Positions 1 through 9,445 are shown, counted from the stretch's first letter. The stretch: DNA of 27,253 nt from Candidatus Segatella violae (GCA_002440225.1 DJSH01000084.1:1-27253), one strand, 5' to 3'. Numbers and translations are program-made. Notes: a model not told the origin generated them from the letters alone.

Positions 1-1220
1 ACGACACGGTATATCTCTATACTACCCACGATGAGGATGGAGCAGAGGGATTCTTGATGAAGGACTGGTTGCTCTATACATCTACCGATATGGTGAACTG
101 GCAAGACCGTGGCGCCGTGGCATCCTTGAAGGATTTCAAGTGGTTCAAGGGCGATAATGGTGCTTGGGCAGAACAGGTTGTCGAACGCAACGGCAAATGG
201 TATATGTATTGCCCTATTCATGGTCATGGCATCGGCGTGTTGGTGGCAGATAATCCTTACGGACCTTTTGTTGACCCTATCGGAAAGCCTTTGGCTTGGG
301 AGGGAGACTGGTTCGACATCGACCCAACCGTCTGGATTGACGATGACGGACAGGCTTATATGTACTGGGGAAACCCTGTGTTGAAAGCTGTGAAATTGAA
401 CGAGGATATGATTTCTTATTCCGACTCCATCATGCACTTCCCAAAGATTCAGGATTATCAGGAAGGTCCTTGGTTCTGGAAACGCAATGGCAATTATTAT
501 ATGGCTTATGCATCTACCTGCTGTCCTGAGGGCATCGGTTATGCGATGAGCAAAGGTCCACTTGGTCCTTGGGAATATAAGGGACATATCATGAACCATA
601 CGCCTCGCACTCGTGGCAATCATCCTGGTATCATTGACTACAAGGGCAAGAGCTACTGCTTTGGTTTGAACTATGACATCTTCCGTTTGAAGACAGGTCG
701 TCATGCCGAGCAACGTTCGGTGTCTGCTGCCGAGATGACTTACAATGCGGATGGAACCATCCAGGAGTTGCCATACTTCCAGGATTGCAAACTGGAACAA
801 GTGGAATGGTTCAACCCTTATCGTCAGGTGGAAGCCGAGACCATGGCATGGGGATATGGCTTGAAGACGCAGCCTAAGAACCAATGGGCGCAGAAGAACA
901 AATGGAACCAAATAGTAACTGATATTGATGAGGGTGAGTATATCCTTGTAAAGGGCGTTGATTTCAAGAAGGGCGCAAGCCAGTTTGAGGTATCAGCCTC
1001 TTGCCACATGCTTGGTGGTAGTGTCGAGATCCATCTTGATGGTGTGAAAGGGAAGTGCATTGGCACTGTCGAAATCACAAATACCAAGGATGATTACAAG
1101 ACTTTCTCTGCCAAGGTAAAGAAAGTAGCAGGCGTACACGATCTCTATTTCATGTTCAAGGGTGGTGACATCCAGAAGCAGAACCTCTTCTTCTTGGATT
1201 GGTGGAAGTTTAGTGAGTAA
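1..1220 (+). CDS. GH43 glycoside hydrolase with C-terminal CBM6, 5' end cut by window
   Basis: Likely a secreted alpha-L-arabinofuranosidase or beta-xylosidase acting on xylan side chains. The frame is open from base 3 and reads DTVYLYTTHDEDGAEGF before the first in-frame starts (TTG 54, ATG 57). These are therefore internal codons, and the real start plus signal peptide lie before the window. The five-bladed propeller signature is present: the pKa-modulating Asp is at nt 321-323 (DIDPTVW) and the general-acid Glu at nt 462-464 (QEGPWFW). The general-base Asp belongs to the missing N-terminus. A CBM6-like beta-sandwich follows from about nt 816 (VEAETMAWGYG) to the end (FFLDWWKF). The whole protein resembles the first half of the enzyme at 3822-6761, so the two are paralogues. 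The GH115 gene starts 39 bases downstream, which suggests one transcript. Family is certain; whether arabinose or xylose is released cannot be read from sequence. Confidence 0.93.
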   Translation, partial: DTVYLYTTHDEDGAEGFLMKDWLLYTSTDMVNWQDRGAVASLKDFKWFKGDNGAWAEQVVERNGKWYMYCPIHGHGIGVLVADNPYGPFVDPIGKPLAWEGDWFDIDPTVWIDDDGQAYMYWGNPVLKAVKLNEDMISYSDSIMHFPKIQDYQEGPWFWKRNGNYYMAYASTCCPEGIGYAMSKGPLGPWEYKGHIMNHTPRTRGNHPGIIDYKGKSYCFGLNYDIFRLKTGRHAEQRSVSAAEMTYNADGTIQELPYFQDCKLEQVEWFNPYRQVEAETMAWGYGLKTQPKNQWAQKNKWNQIVTDIDEGEYILVKGVDFKKGASQFEVSASCHMLGGSVEIHLDGVKGKCIGTVEITNTKDDYKTFSAKVKKVAGVHDLYFMFKGGDIQKQNLFFLDWWKFSE

Positions 1221-1259
1221 GTTGCGGGAAAGAATGGCTCTCGATGAGAAAAAACAAGT

Positions 1260-3764
1260 ATGATAGTGATGAAGAAATATATATTAATGGTTTGTGCGTT
1301 GCTTTCCGCTCAGCTATCTGTTGAGGCTGCGGAACAGTTTGTGAAGTTCTCTTCACCAGCGCAGAATGCACTCAAGTTGACAGGCTCGAATGACACCATT
1401 CGCTACAGTCGGAATGATTGGGCGGGGGTAAAATTGGCTGTGGGTAATCTTCGCAAAGACCTTCGTGCCGTGACAGGAAGCGACAAGGCTCCTATCATCG
1501 TGGCTACCGTGGGCAAGAGCGAGTTGGCAAAACGATACGCCAAGCAATGCAAACAACTGAAAGGAAAATGGGAGAAATATCTGATATTTACAGATAAAGG
1601 ACAGTTGGTTATCTTGGGCTCCGACAAGCGTGGTACTATCTATGGTATCTACGAACTGTCTCGCCAGATAGGTGTGTCGCCTTGGTATTGGATGGCTGAT
1701 GCGCCAATCGCTCATCACGATAATCTCTACATTACTCCAGGTGCTTATACGGATGGAGAACCTAAGGTGAAATATCGCGGCATCTTCATCAATGATGAGT
1801 GGCCATCGTTTGGCGGATGGTGTACCAACAAGTTTGGTGGCATCAATTCCAAGGCTTATCGCCATATCTTCGAATTGTTGCTCCGCTTGAAGGCTAACTA
1901 TTTCTGGCCTGCCATGTGGGGAACCAACTTCAATGAGGATGATCCGGAATCGCCAAGACTCGCCGACGAGATGGGCATCGTGATGGGAACCTCTCATCAT
2001 GAGCCGATGATGCGTTCGCACAGAGAGTATCTGAAGCGTAAAAACGAAGTGGGACCATGGAATTATGCCACCAATCCTGAGCGCATCGAGAAATTCTTCC
2101 TAGAGGGTATGAAGCGCAATAGTAAGTACGACAACCTCGTAACTATCGGTATGCGAGGCGATGGAGATACGGCAATGGGCAATGGAGATGATGCCGAGAA
2201 CATCAAGACCTTGGGAAAAGTGGTTGCCGCCCAGCGTCGCATCATCGAACAAGCATACGGTCGTCCTGCCAATACGGTGCCTCAGCTTTGGGCAATCTTT
2301 ACCGAGGTACAACGTTATTATGACGCAGGCTTCACCGTGCCTGACGATGTAACCCTCCTGTTCTGCGACAACAACTGGGGCTATATCCGTCGCAAGGGTA
2401 CCGCCGAAGAGCGTAAGCGCAAGGGTGGCCTGGGACTTTATTACCACATCGACATGAATGGTGGTCCTTGGAATGACCGATGGGTGAACACCACTACCAT
2501 TCCGAAACTCCGTGAGCAGTTGCACGAGGCTTACGCCAGTGGCATCGACCGCATCTGGATTATCAACGTGGGCGACTTGAAACCAAAGGAAGTGCCTATC
2601 GACTTCATCATGAACTATGCTTGGAATCCTGATGCCATTCAGCCAGGAGAAGAGCAACCTTGGTTGGAGCGTTTCTCCAGCAGTATCTTTGGAGAGGAGA
2701 ATAGCAAGGAGGTAGCCGATATGATAGCGAAGTACAGTAAGTACAATCTGATGCGCAAACCAGAGGTTCAAGTGCCAGGTATCTTTAATGAACACGAGAT
2801 GCTCGTTACTTCCCAACGTTGGAATGCGCTCGCGCAGAGAGCGGAGAATCTTCGAGGCAAGTTGCCGAAGGAAATGCTGGACGCTTACTATCAGTTGGTA
2901 TATTACCCTGTGGTGGCGAGTGCTAATGTGGCAGAGATCTACAATCATGCCACGATGGGGGATAGTCTTGGTATAGAAGCGATGATGCAGAAAGACAGGG
3001 AACTCTCTGGCTATTATAATAATGTGATGGCTGGAGGAAAGTGGAAAGGTATGATGTCGGATAATCATATCGGTTATACCCAATGGGCAATTCCTGAGAA
3101 GAATGTCAATCCAATGACGTTGTGCTACAAGGTGGAGCATCCGCTCAATGCTACGACTTCAGCTACCGAGATAGATATTCCTTCTTATCAATACGCTCGA
3201 ATCACGGAAGGCAAGGATGCCAAGTGGATATTCCTGCCAGACTTAGGTCGTGGCAAGGGCTGTATGGGTAGCAGTAATGTGATGGCGGCAAGCCAAACTG
3301 ATGGCAAGGGTGCTGCGCTCGAATATGATTTCGACTTGAAGGCGGACAGCGATCAACTCACCATCGCGCTGGGCATTCTCCCAACACAGGATGTTTATCC
3401 TGCTCGTGGTCTTCGCATCGGAGTACAGATAGATGACCAACCTATGCAGATAGTAGATGCCCGACAAGGATTCCATGATGAGTTTCAGGAATATACTGCC
3501 AAGAATCTTGCTGTATCCAAGAAGTTGAAACCATTGCCAAAGGAACCTCATCTTGCCTTGAATGGTTGGTGGAACGGCAAGAAGCAGCTCCGTCGTGACG
3601 AGGTGTTTGATAACCAGCGTTGGTTGGCTGCAACCTCAACGAAGGCTTTGAAGGCAGGCAAGCACACTGTTCGCATCGTCATGATAGACCCAGAAATTGT
3701 GCTTGAACAAGTGGTTGTTAACCCTGATAACAACAAATATAGTTATTTGGGTGCGAGCCTTTAG
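1260..3764 (+). CDS. GH115 xylan alpha-1,2-glucuronidase
   Basis: Predicted to remove glucuronic acid or 4-O-methylglucuronic acid from xylan, including from internal xylose units, as known for GH115 enzymes of Bacteroides. The 834-residue length is usual for the family. Residues 1-24 form a signal peptide (hydrophobic stretch after MKKY, ending near VEA). Family-type motifs follow: RGIFINDEWP (173-182), LKANYFWPAMW (210-220) and GTSHHEPM (243-250) in the catalytic barrel region. The C-terminus is a beta-sandwich ending near SYLGAS, so the protein looks complete. ATG 1260 has an A-rich leader (GAGAAAAAACAAGT). ATG 1269 would give a more typical MKKY signal start and is a good alternative. I see no promoter in the 39 bases upstream, so the gene is probably cotranscribed with the GH43 gene before it. 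Periplasmic or surface location is inferred. Confidence 0.95.
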   Translation: MIVMKKYILMVCALLSAQLSVEAAEQFVKFSSPAQNALKLTGSNDTIRYSRNDWAGVKLAVGNLRKDLRAVTGSDKAPIIVATVGKSELAKRYAKQCKQLKGKWEKYLIFTDKGQLVILGSDKRGTIYGIYELSRQIGVSPWYWMADAPIAHHDNLYITPGAYTDGEPKVKYRGIFINDEWPSFGGWCTNKFGGINSKAYRHIFELLLRLKANYFWPAMWGTNFNEDDPESPRLADEMGIVMGTSHHEPMMRSHREYLKRKNEVGPWNYATNPERIEKFFLEGMKRNSKYDNLVTIGMRGDGDTAMGNGDDAENIKTLGKVVAAQRRIIEQAYGRPANTVPQLWAIFTEVQRYYDAGFTVPDDVTLLFCDNNWGYIRRKGTAEERKRKGGLGLYYHIDMNGGPWNDRWVNTTTIPKLREQLHEAYASGIDRIWIINVGDLKPKEVPIDFIMNYAWNPDAIQPGEEQPWLERFSSSIFGEENSKEVADMIAKYSKYNLMRKPEVQVPGIFNEHEMLVTSQRWNALAQRAENLRGKLPKEMLDAYYQLVYYPVVASANVAEIYNHATMGDSLGIEAMMQKDRELSGYYNNVMAGGKWKGMMSDNHIGYTQWAIPEKNVNPMTLCYKVEHPLNATTSATEIDIPSYQYARITEGKDAKWIFLPDLGRGKGCMGSSNVMAASQTDGKGAALEYDFDLKADSDQLTIALGILPTQDVYPARGLRIGVQIDDQPMQIVDARQGFHDEFQEYTAKNLAVSKKLKPLPKEPHLALNGWWNGKKQLRRDEVFDNQRWLAATSTKALKAGKHTVRIVMIDPEIVLEQVVVNPDNNKYSYLGASL

Positions 3765-3821
3765 TGGGGGACAAGAGTTAGTACTTTTTATAAAATACAT
3801 CTACAAAATATTGAAATAAAT

Positions 3822-6761
3822 ATGAATTCAAAAAAGATGATAACTTTCAGCATGCTGCTCGCTATGCAGTGTGCAGCATACGCACAGAACCCTATCGTGC
3901 AAACCCAGTTGACCACCGACCCAGCTCCATTGGTCGTTGGTGACCGTCTTTATGTCTATACCGGTCATGATGAGGACAAGGCTGATTTCTTCTGGATGAA
4001 CGAATGGCGTGTCTATTCCACTACTGATATGGTGAATTGGACCGATCATGGCTCTCCACTCGACCTCAGTTCCTTCTCCTGGGCAGATGATCGCGCCTGG
4101 GCTGCGCAGACCATCGAACGTAATGGAAAATATTACTGGTACATCTGCGCCCATTCCAAGTTGACAGGCGGAATGGCGATTGGTGTAGCTGTGGCAGACT
4201 CGCCAACAGGACCTTTCAAGGATGCCATCGGAAAACCTCTCTTCGATAATGGCAGCTGGGACAACATCGACCCAACCGTTTGGCTCGATGATGATGGACA
4301 GGCTTATCTCTACTGGGGAAATCCACATCTTTATTATGCCAAGCTCAATGAGGACATGGTGAGTTTCAAGGGTGGCGTTGACCCTAAGGAGGCTGTGGAT
4401 GCAAAAAGAGAAGTGGGCAGAATCCACATGACCGTGGATGGCTTCGGCGCTCCTGATGTCGAGAACCGAGATTCTACCGTGAAATACAAGGACAATTATA
4501 CCGAGGGACCTTGGCTTATGAAACGTGGCAAGAACTACTATATGCTCTATGCGGCAGGAGGTGTGCCTGAGCATATCGCTTATTCCATGAGCAAGAAACC
4601 GCTTGGACCTTGGAAGTACAAGGGAGAAATCATGCCTTTGGAAAATACGGGCTCCTTTACCAATCATTGTGGAGTAACCGACTATAAGGGCAAGTCTTAT
4701 TTCTTCTATCATACGGGTAAACTCGGTGGTGGATTCGGCAGAAGCGTGGCTGTAGAGGAGTTCAAGTACAATGCCGATGGCACGTTCCCTATCATCCACC
4801 ATACCGATGCCGGTGTGTCGCCTATCGCAACGCTCAATCCTTACAAACGTCAGGAAGCGGAGACTATCGCTTACTCCAAAGGCGTGAAGTCGGAGCAGAC
4901 CGACGGGACTGGTGTTTATATCTCGGAGATTCACAATGGAGACTATATCAAGGTACGTGAGGTGGATTTCGGAAAAACAAGTCCTCAGACCTTTGCCATG
5001 TCGGCGGCTTGTAGCTCGTTAGGCGGAAGCTTTGAGGTGCATCTTGATGGCATTCAGGGCGAGAAAGTGGCTGAGGTCGAAGTAACCAAGACCGGTGGCT
5101 GGGAGAAATTCAAGACTTTCTCTGCAAGAATGCAGAAGCAGGTAACGGGTAAGCACGACCTCTATTTTGTATTTAAGGGAATGAAGGGCAGCAAGCTCTT
5201 TAACTTTGATTGGTGGAAATTCGAGAAGGATTTTACAAACCCTGTCTTGTGGGCGGATGTGCCTGATATGGATGTCATTAGAGTGGGGGATAATTTCTAT
5301 ATGGTGAGCACCACCATGCACTTGATGCCTGGTGCGCCAATCATGAAGTCGAAGGACTTGGTAAACTGGGAGACGGTGAACTACATCTTCCCGAAGCTTA
5401 CCGACTCTCCGAAGTATGATATGAAGGAAGGAACTGTATATGGTCGTGGACAGTGGGCTACTTCCTTGCTGTACCATCGAGGCAAGTTCTATGCGCTCTT
5501 TGCACCGAACGACAATCCGGGTGGCGAGACTTACATCTGTACAGCCGATGACATAGAGGGCAAGTGGACCATCCACAGCCGTTTGCAGCATTTCCACGAT
5601 GCAGCTCTCTTCTTCGACGATGATGACAAGGTGTATGTGATTTATGCCACTGGCGATATGGTGCAGTTGAACTCAGACTTGACGGCTGTCGTTGAGGGAA
5701 GCCATCGCCGTCTCTTCGAGCGTGATGCCGAGGAGAATGGATTGTTGGAAGGTTCTCGCATGATTAAGCACAATGGTAAGTATTATCTCTTGATGATTTC
5801 TTGGGTGAACGGACATCCACGTCGTGAAGTTTGCTATCGTGCAGACCATATTACGGGTCCATACGAGAAGAAGGTGATTCTTGAAACCGAGTTTGGTGGC
5901 TTTGGTGGAGTAGGCCAAGGTACCATTGTCGATGACAAAGATGGTAACTGGTATGGACTCATCTTCCAAGATAGAGGTGGCGTGGGAAGAACTCCAACGC
6001 TAGAGCCTTGTCGTTGGGTAGATGGCTGGCCAATGCTGACGGATGAGAATGGTAAGATACCTACCACCATGCAGAAGCCTATCTTAGGTTATGATGGCAA
6101 GGGATTGGTATATAGTGACGATTTCAATAGCGATAAACTTGACTTGCAGTGGCAGTGGAACCACAATCCTGTGGATGATGCATGGTCGCTGACAGAGCGC
6201 AAGGGATTCTTGAGATTGAAAACATCTCGCATCTCTCCAAATATCTTCTTGGCTCCAAACACGATCAGTACTCGTACCGAGGGACCTACTTGCGAGGGCA
6301 TCGTGAAAATGGATGTGAGCAAGATGAAGGATGGAGATGTGGCTGGTCTTTCCGCTTTCCAAAGTGATGCAGCTTTGTTGTCTATTGTGAAGGAGGGCAA
6401 GAAGATGTATATTGTGGGTACCAAGGAGAATGTCTCATTGACCCAAAAAGAGAAAGCTGTGACCGACGTGAAGCGTGAGGAAGTATATCGCCAGGCTTTG
6501 AATCTGAAAATGGATAAAGCCACGAAGTCTAGCATCATCTATCTGAAGATGAACTGTGATTTCCGCAATCATGCAGACCTCGCCAATTTATCGTATAGTG
6601 TGGATGGAAAAACTTGGATTCCTGTCATCAAGAGCTTCAAGATGAACTATGATTGGAGTCGCTTCTTCATGGGAACTCGTATCGCCATCTACAATTATGC
6701 AACCAAGACGGCAGGTGGATATGTGGATGTGGATTCTTTCGAATATTCCAAGGGAAAGTAA
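3822..6761 (+). CDS. Double-catalytic GH43-CBM6-GH43 xylan-debranching enzyme
   Basis: A 979-residue secreted enzyme with two complete GH43 propellers. Residues 1-22 are a signal peptide (cleavage near AYA-Q). The first GH43 domain (about 25-330) has all three acids: Asp33 (TTDPAP), Asp150 (NIDPTVW) and Glu228 (YTEGPW). A CBM6-like module follows (about 343-468, ending FDWWKFEKD). The second GH43 (about 472-770) has Asp482 (VPDMDVIRVGD), Asp593 (FHDAALFFDDD) and Glu643 (LLEGSRMIKHNG). It ends in a concanavalin-like C-terminal domain (about 775-979), as in GH43 subfamily 12-type beta-xylosidases and arabinofuranosidases. The first half parallels the enzyme at 1-1220. Fusing two activities suggests sequential trimming of the same substituted xylo-oligosaccharide. 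The upstream gap (57 bases) shows no TAnnTTTG box, so the gene likely belongs to the upstream transcript. Subfamily numbers are my inference. Confidence 0.94.
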   Translation: MNSKKMITFSMLLAMQCAAYAQNPIVQTQLTTDPAPLVVGDRLYVYTGHDEDKADFFWMNEWRVYSTTDMVNWTDHGSPLDLSSFSWADDRAWAAQTIERNGKYYWYICAHSKLTGGMAIGVAVADSPTGPFKDAIGKPLFDNGSWDNIDPTVWLDDDGQAYLYWGNPHLYYAKLNEDMVSFKGGVDPKEAVDAKREVGRIHMTVDGFGAPDVENRDSTVKYKDNYTEGPWLMKRGKNYYMLYAAGGVPEHIAYSMSKKPLGPWKYKGEIMPLENTGSFTNHCGVTDYKGKSYFFYHTGKLGGGFGRSVAVEEFKYNADGTFPIIHHTDAGVSPIATLNPYKRQEAETIAYSKGVKSEQTDGTGVYISEIHNGDYIKVREVDFGKTSPQTFAMSAACSSLGGSFEVHLDGIQGEKVAEVEVTKTGGWEKFKTFSARMQKQVTGKHDLYFVFKGMKGSKLFNFDWWKFEKDFTNPVLWADVPDMDVIRVGDNFYMVSTTMHLMPGAPIMKSKDLVNWETVNYIFPKLTDSPKYDMKEGTVYGRGQWATSLLYHRGKFYALFAPNDNPGGETYICTADDIEGKWTIHSRLQHFHDAALFFDDDDKVYVIYATGDMVQLNSDLTAVVEGSHRRLFERDAEENGLLEGSRMIKHNGKYYLLMISWVNGHPRREVCYRADHITGPYEKKVILETEFGGFGGVGQGTIVDDKDGNWYGLIFQDRGGVGRTPTLEPCRWVDGWPMLTDENGKIPTTMQKPILGYDGKGLVYSDDFNSDKLDLQWQWNHNPVDDAWSLTERKGFLRLKTSRISPNIFLAPNTISTRTEGPTCEGIVKMDVSKMKDGDVAGLSAFQSDAALLSIVKEGKKMYIVGTKENVSLTQKEKAVTDVKREEVYRQALNLKMDKATKSSIIYLKMNCDFRNHADLANLSYSVDGKTWIPVIKSFKMNYDWSRFFMGTRIAIYNYATKTAGGYVDVDSFEYSKGK

Positions 6762-6788
6762 GTAGTTTTAGTACATTTATTGTGAAAT

Positions 6789-6842
6789 AAGATGGCAGAA
6801 GGTTGAGAAAATCAAAACTTTTTCTTAACTTTGTGCCATCTT
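6789..6842. repeat. 9-bp perfect inverted repeat around the GH95 promoter
   Basis: AAGATGGCA (6789-6797) and TGCCATCTT (6834-6842) are exact reverse complements 36 bases apart. They enclose the promoter elements at 6803-6833. The loop is long and no T-tract follows, so this is not a terminator. It could be an operator with half-sites on each side of the promoter, or a leader structure. Function is inferred only from position. Confidence 0.5.
6803..6833 (+). promoter_or_regulatory. Bacteroidota-type promoter of the GH95 gene
   Basis: TAACTTTG (6826-6833) matches the TAnnTTTG -7 consensus of Bacteroidota. TTG (6803-6805) lies 20 bases upstream as the -33 element. Transcription would start near 6840, leaving a leader of about 38 bases before the ATG. 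The GH95 gene can thus be transcribed separately from the genes before it. Confidence 0.72.
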
Positions 6843-6877
6843 TTGTAAAAAATGAACTTATTAATCAATAATCTACG

Positions 6878-9376
6878 ATGAATAGAAATGTAATCTTGTT
6901 GGGATGTGTAGCCTTGGCTTTGTCATTACCTTTGCATTTGATGGCAAAGAAGGCTAATCCTGATAATAGCACAAAACTTTGGTACACTGCTCCAGCTAAG
7001 CACTGGTTGGAGGCATTACCTATCGGTAACTCCCATTTGGGTGGAATGGTGTATGGCGGTATCCAAGATGAAACTATCCAGCTGAACGAAGAAACGTTCT
7101 GGAGTGGAGGACCTTACAATAATAACAGTTCGAAATCTTTGGAGAATCTTCCGAAGGTTCGTGAGTTGATATTTGATGGTAGGGAAGAGGAGGCTGCTAG
7201 TCTTATCAACCAAACCTTTATTCCAGGTCCTCATGGTATGCGGTTCTTGCCAATGGCTAACTTGCATATCATGATGAAAGATGGAGGGGATGGCGCAATG
7301 TATCATCGTGAATTAGATTTGCGTAAGGCATTGAACCATACCCAATTTGAACTCAATGGTGTGAGATACGAGCGAACTACTTTCGCCTCTCTGGCTGATG
7401 GAGTGATAGTTTGCCATATCAAGGCAAATAAAAAGGGAAAGCTAACGTTTGGATTTAGTCTTGATGCTCCTTTCGATTATCATGTGAAAACCACAACCAA
7501 TGGGCTTCTCTTGAAAGTGAAAGGACAAGACCAAGAGGGTATAAAAGCTGCTCTAACTGCCGAATGTTTGGCAAATGTGCAAACTGATGGTCAGGTGGGT
7601 GTTGCGGATGGAAAAGCAGCGAATGGTCATGATGCGAGTGTGGCGGTGGTGAATGCTACGGAGGCTACCATTATCGTGAGTGCTGCTACCAACTTCGTTA
7701 ATTATCATGATGTATCGGGCAATGCTTCACAACGAAATAATGACTATATCAATAAAGTAAAAGGATTGAATTATGCTCAGTTGGAAAAACGACATGTTGA
7801 GGCTTACCAAAAGCAATTTGGTACTTCTTCTTTGACATTGATGGCTGATGCCAATGCCCAGTTGCCTACTGACCAACGATTGGATAAGTTTGCTGGAAGC
7901 AAGGATATGGCAATGGTGGCACTGATGTACAACTATGGTCGTTATCTCTTGATTTCTAGTTCTCAACCGGGTGGGCAAGCTGCCAATTTGCAAGGTGTTT
8001 GGAATGACAACAAGAATGCGCCTTGGGACAGTAAATATACCATCAACATCAATACGGAGATGAATTATTGGCCTGCTGAGGTCACGAATCTGGGTAATAC
8101 GATTGAGCCTCTTTTCTCTCTTATCAAGGACTTGAGTGAGACGGGGGCAAAGACGGCCCGTGAGATGTATGGTTGTCGTGGATGGATGGCTCATCATAAC
8201 ACGGACATTTGGCGTATTGCCGGTCCTGTAGATGGAGCGCAATGGGGTATGTTTCCGAATGGTGGAGCTTGGTTGACTACTCATCTTTGGCAACATTATC
8301 TTTATACAGGCAACAAAGCTTTCTTGCAGAAATGGTATCCTGTGATAAAAGGTGCAGCAGAGTTTTATCTTGACTATATGCAAACTTTGCCAGGAACGAA
8401 ATGGAAAGTAACTGTGCCTTCGGTGAGTCCAGAGCAAGGCCCTAAAGGCAAGAAAACGGCTGTGACGGCAGGATGCACAATGGATAATCAAATCGCTTTT
8501 GATGCCTTGACAAGTGCGGTGAAAGCTTCGGAGATATTGGGCGTGGATGAGGCTGAGCGTAAAGATATGCAGAAGTTAGTTTCTCTGATTCCACCGATGC
8601 AGATAGGTAAATATGGACAGTTGCAAGAGTGGTTGATTGATGCTGACGACCCTAAGAACGAACATCGACACATCTCTCATCTCTATGGACTATATCCCTC
8701 CAACCAAATCTCTCCGTTCAGTCACCCAGAATTGTTTAATGCCGCAGCTACCACTTTGAAGCATCGTGGTGATATGGCAACGGGATGGAGCTTGGGATGG
8801 AAAACCAACTTCTGGGCTCGTATGCTCGATGGCAACCATGCCTTTAAGATTATCAGCAACATGTTGCATCTTTTGCCAGTTTCAGAAAATGAATGGGAAG
8901 CGAGTCGTCCTGATGGACGAATTTATCCTAATCTCTTCGATGCACACCCACCTTTCCAAATAGATGGCAACTTTGGTGTGACAGCTGGTATTGCCGAGAT
9001 GCTTTTGCAGAGTCATGATGGAGCTGTACATCTTCTTCCAGCCTTGCCTGATGCTTGGAGCGAAGGAGAGGTAAAGGGACTTCGTGCTCGCGGAGGCTTT
9101 GTGGTGGATATGGATTGGAAGGATGGCAGATTGACGAAAGCAAAGATTCTGTCTACACTCGGAGGCATTTTACGCATTCGTTCTTATTTCCCCCTTACAG
9201 CAAAAGGCTTGAGTAAGGCTACTGGACCTTGCCCTAATGCCTTGTTGACACCTGCTATAGTGACACCGCCTATAGTAGAAGAACATCGCTTGGAAAAGGG
9301 TGTAAGGGCGCATGTTCCTATCGTTTATGAGTATGACTTGGATACGCAGGCAGGTAGAACTTATACGATTAAATAA
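6878..9376 (+). CDS. GH95 alpha-L-fucosidase / alpha-L-galactosidase
   Basis: An 832-residue secreted (alpha/alpha)6-barrel hydrolase. Residues 1-23 form a signal peptide (hydrophobic core, then LMA-KK). GH95 landmarks are LPIGNSHLGGMVYGG (47-61), NINTEMNYWPAE (390-401), SPEQGP (517-522) and HPPFQIDGNFG (690-700). By comparison with the characterised Bifidobacterium enzyme AfcA, the catalytic set is Asn390 and Asn392 (water activation), Glu519 (acid) and Asp696. Residue 388, two before the first Asn, is Thr where 1,2-alpha-L-fucosidases have His. As I recall the family literature, this favours alpha-L-galactosidase action on complex xylan, which fits the GH43 and GH115 neighbours. It has its own promoter (6803-6833) and ends before a two-way terminator. 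Family is certain; the sugar preference is inference. Confidence 0.94.
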   Translation: MNRNVILLGCVALALSLPLHLMAKKANPDNSTKLWYTAPAKHWLEALPIGNSHLGGMVYGGIQDETIQLNEETFWSGGPYNNNSSKSLENLPKVRELIFDGREEEAASLINQTFIPGPHGMRFLPMANLHIMMKDGGDGAMYHRELDLRKALNHTQFELNGVRYERTTFASLADGVIVCHIKANKKGKLTFGFSLDAPFDYHVKTTTNGLLLKVKGQDQEGIKAALTAECLANVQTDGQVGVADGKAANGHDASVAVVNATEATIIVSAATNFVNYHDVSGNASQRNNDYINKVKGLNYAQLEKRHVEAYQKQFGTSSLTLMADANAQLPTDQRLDKFAGSKDMAMVALMYNYGRYLLISSSQPGGQAANLQGVWNDNKNAPWDSKYTININTEMNYWPAEVTNLGNTIEPLFSLIKDLSETGAKTAREMYGCRGWMAHHNTDIWRIAGPVDGAQWGMFPNGGAWLTTHLWQHYLYTGNKAFLQKWYPVIKGAAEFYLDYMQTLPGTKWKVTVPSVSPEQGPKGKKTAVTAGCTMDNQIAFDALTSAVKASEILGVDEAERKDMQKLVSLIPPMQIGKYGQLQEWLIDADDPKNEHRHISHLYGLYPSNQISPFSHPELFNAAATTLKHRGDMATGWSLGWKTNFWARMLDGNHAFKIISNMLHLLPVSENEWEASRPDGRIYPNLFDAHPPFQIDGNFGVTAGIAEMLLQSHDGAVHLLPALPDAWSEGEVKGLRARGGFVVDMDWKDGRLTKAKILSTLGGILRIRSYFPLTAKGLSKATGPCPNALLTPAIVTPPIVEEHRLEKGVRAHVPIVYEYDLDTQAGRTYTIK

Positions 9377-9397
9377 CTTTGAGCCTTTATGAATTCT

Positions 9398-9439
9398 AAA
9401 AGGTATCGTTTGCTCTGTATTGAGCGAGCGATGCCTTTT
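9398..9439. terminator. Two-way terminator between convergent GH95 and porT-like genes
   Basis: AAAAGGTATCG (9398-9408) pairs with CGATGCCTTTT (9429-9439) with one G-T wobble, extended by GCTC/GAGC (9412-9415 with 9422-9425) across a small internal bulge. The A-tract on the left and T-tract on the right let it end transcription from both sides. Confidence 0.75.
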
Positions 9440-9445
9440 ATGGTT

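Noticed and set aside
54..59. TTG/ATG codons at 54 and 57 as the start of the first gene
   Set aside because: The frame is open and clearly GH43-like upstream to base 3, matching the N-terminus of the paralogue at 3822. The protein is cut by the window, not started here.
2100..3140. 346-codon open frame on the minus strand inside the GH115 gene
   Set aside because: It lies wholly opposite a certain GH115 gene, and its translation has no recognisable domain or signal. It is a shadow frame.
3828..4934. 368-codon open frame on the minus strand inside the double GH43 gene
   Set aside because: It overlaps the signal peptide and first catalytic domain of a well-supported enzyme, and its His/Ile-rich translation matches nothing.
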